A DNA stretch of 64,000 bases from the NCBI GenBank assembly GCA_964019415.1, contig OZ025875.1, forward strand, positions 3,630,411 through 3,694,410, written 5' to 3'. A model generated the notes under the pieces. The model was not told the DNA's origin. It made no database searches and was given only the letters and a program-made list of their open reading frames with translations. Source of the DNA: Ianthella basta (taxonomy: Eukaryota > Porifera > Demospongiae > Verongiida > Ianthellidae). Position numbers and translations under genes: made by a program. Positions 62,236-64,000 of this stretch are shown here, piece after piece (within the stretch, counting starts at the first letter, position 1; each line of letters begins with the position of its first letter).

Positions 62236-62348
62236 GTAACACCTCTTTTTCGGGATGTCGCTGATTTATAAGCACTCCCTCCTCAGGTACTTCATGCCTC
62301 GGGCATCATGCTTATAAATCAGCGACATCCCTCAAGGAGGTGTTATAA
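62236..62348. mobile_element. Foldback MITE, complete copy
   Basis: Terminal inverted repeats of about 38 bp: GTAACACCTC...GATGTCGCTGATTTATAAGC at the left and GCTTATAAATCAGCGACATC...GAGGTGTTA at the right, around a GCCTCGGGCATC core hairpin. Ends TAACACC/GGTGTTA suggest a TA target. Confidence 0.85.
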
Positions 62349-62599
62349 CTAATACAAAACAGTACCGCAGCAAAAAGTTGCAGTGCTGTAATATGAGCAT
62401 GCATGCCTTCTATGAGCAAGACAAGCAGCATGTAGCTATATACCATTCCAGTCTTCAGGCAAGGCTGTGATGAAGAACCAGCAGTGGAATCTGGAATCTA
62501 TAGCAAAAGGAATGTAGATCAGAGTTAGATACAGAGAATGACGATACATCTCTCCATTCAGAAGGACACTAAATGACCACTTGGGATGCTTGAATGGTG

Positions 62600-63120
62600 T
62601 TAGCAATCTGTTAACCCATTGACCATAGATACTGGAGTACTTGATTATTGCCATATGGTGCCAAATATTTGAAGAGCACAATTTCAAGTAATGGCTTTCC
62701 ACAAGCGTTTGTGGAAATAATTTTCGTGGATTAGAGCATTTCAGCTCCTCTCCGAAGAGATAAGGAGGATGTTTCTTCCTTTTGGGCAGTGCCTTTACGT
62801 CGAGGTCACTACTTCCAACGCTGCCCTTTTTCTATATCTCCATAATGTAGGCATTCTCCCATGTGCTTACGCCAGTGCTGCTTTCTTTAAGATCAGGGTA
62901 CTTCTTTTGAAATGATGAATGGTTGAAGCTATCCTGTGCTCTGCTACGCACTTCACCATCACAGCCTCTTGTTCGTCTGTGAACTTAATGTATGATTCTC
63001 TCTTCAACTTCGTGGTAGGCTGCTGTTCATTCTGCATACGCTTCACCTCCGTGTTTGGTGCTGAGATCGCTGATGATGGCACATCTCTAGCGAGTGCTCC
63101 TTGGGGTCTGGTAGCTTCTG
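62600..63120 (-). pseudogene. Decayed transposase N-terminus (HTH, pogo/Tc1-like superfamily)
   Basis: Minus-strand frames read KFTDEQEAVMVKCVAEHRIA followed by STIHHF, and further on LDVKALPKRKKHPPYLFGEE. The order FTDEQ... helix-turn-helix then LPKKKRGRPYLLGEEL is what I recall of a common DDE transposase or its domesticated relatives in sponges and cnidarians. The frame ends at 62867 and resumes elsewhere, and no catalytic domain was found. Confidence 0.45.
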
Positions 63121-64000
63121 ATTTGCGCCGACTGTGTTAAAATAGCAGAGGAAAGACATCATGGCACCTGGATGCAATGGTTGCACCACACCAAGACACA
63201 CGAAGGCTTCAAATTCATGCCAAATTTTGCAGAGTGCAATTTTCGGCATTGCAGAGCTGTCCACGAAATATATGAAAATTGTGCTCCTCAATTTGGCGCT
63301 ATATGGTATGCAAGAAGTCAGGCTCATTGTCAGTACACTCAAGTGACTCAACGATATATATAGTTTTGAAGGGGTTCAGGAATACATTGCACACATGTAA
63401 AGGGTGTAAGAAATGTGTAATCATGGCTACATGTAGTGAGTGACTGGGTATATTATATGCATAAAATGCAATAACCACGTCACCAGACAAGTTACCTGCA
63501 AACGAATCTGATATGCTACTTGAGGCCCTGGTATCTGCGTGTAAGCAAATATAAGTGTCTCTAACAGTACAGAAAATAGAAGTTTCGAATATGCAAAGTA
63601 AACATGTAATTCACCTCACTCTGATCTTCATCACTTGTGATGTACAGCAGCACTCCTCCAGTGCAATCAAAAATCTAAAAATTCAGCTCAAGTACATGGA
63701 TATTCTATGACAACTATGTACTTATCAAAATGTATGAATATAAATGTAGGAATCTGGTGGCACAAGAAGGCGCTACAGTATGTTTCAATGCATAGAAATG
63801 GCATTGGCTCATACGGACAGTGGGACTAATAAGGGAAGTTAGTGTTTCAACTGCCATAAGACCCCAGCATGACAACTGAGAGGACTCCTCATTATAACAT
63901 CTTTAGTTAAGGCCTTACTGTGTGAATGGCCATGGTGACTACTGTAATTTCATCAAGTGATCTTTCATTACACATCTTAGACGGCAGCCAACCCACGTAC

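Larger units (their letters stand above)
60908..63676 (-). other. Scattered exon-like segments, possible membrane receptor gene
   Basis: Candidate exons with AG/GT borders are 63671-63612 (FDCTGGVLLYITSDEDQSE), about 63532-63494 (IPGPQVAYQIRLQ), about 62497-62444 (IPDSTAGSSSQPCLKTGM), a Thr/Pro/Val-rich frame at 61760-61626, a Ser-rich frame ending in hydrophobic AVLFLFVVFLLW at about 61568-61406, and 61048-60908 (Ser/Pro-rich). Together they could spell ectodomain, mucin-like stalk, membrane helix and tail. I could not fix phases across all joins, and transposon relics interrupt the region. Confidence 0.2.

Overview
The window looks like nuclear DNA of an early-branching animal, most likely a sponge. 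The evidence is GT-AG spliced genes of animal type (RFC3, ALG8, an OST3/OST6 subunit, cytosolic HSP70), some introns of only about 85 bp, very abundant CA/GT microsatellites, CARD-type exons, and decayed Ulp1-protease/PHD-finger sequences of a kind I associate with sponges and cnidarians. The lineage is inference; a placement search was not possible. I assembled exon models by hand by joining GT-AG boundaries in phase with recognisable protein sequence.

Layout. 0-12.6 kb, minus strand: RFC3 (9 exons, 357 aa), then 190 bp upstream an RRM/acidic/coiled-coil protein (10 exons, 799 aa), then an unidentified 266-aa protein. The last is divergent from an intronless HSP70 (12.8-14.8 kb, plus); the shared 258-bp promoter carries heat shock elements. 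14.9-22 kb is a relic zone: a broken copy of exon 1 of the gene at 25 kb, a PHD remnant, an Ulp1-like protease gene with an apparent 1-nt lesion (minus), a long CA array and an Ulp1-PHD pseudogene. 21.9-23.9 kb, plus: zinc-finger plus partial C2 (copine-like) protein. 25.0-40.1 kb, plus: a long gene for a single-pass membrane protein with a Ser-rich cytoplasmic tail. Only 82 bp after its stop codon starts the OST3/OST6 gene (MAGT1/TUSC3 type, 10 exons, 327 aa). Convergent with it is ALG8 (13 exons, 519 aa, minus, 45.3-51.7 kb). 52.1-53.5 kb, minus: intronless BTB-BACK gene, followed by its decayed copy at 54.0-54.7 kb. 55.4-64 kb: two 288-bp CARD-like exons (minus) about 1.9 kb apart, a few loosely supported exon-like segments, and several decayed DNA transposons and MITEs.

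Functional links. OST3/OST6 and ALG8 both act in ER N-glycosylation: ALG8 adds the second glucose to the dolichol-linked glycan, and OST3/OST6 is the oxidoreductase subunit of the transferase that attaches the glycan to protein. RFC3 belongs to the clamp loader. Two same-strand pairs (RRM protein-RFC3, membrane protein-OST3/6) have very small gaps, each with a TTTAG acceptor-like site and a short upstream ORF before the downstream start. That is compatible with operon-like transcription, which is untested.

No rRNA, tRNA or CRISPR array was seen. Most long open frames in the window are read through simple repeats and are not genes.
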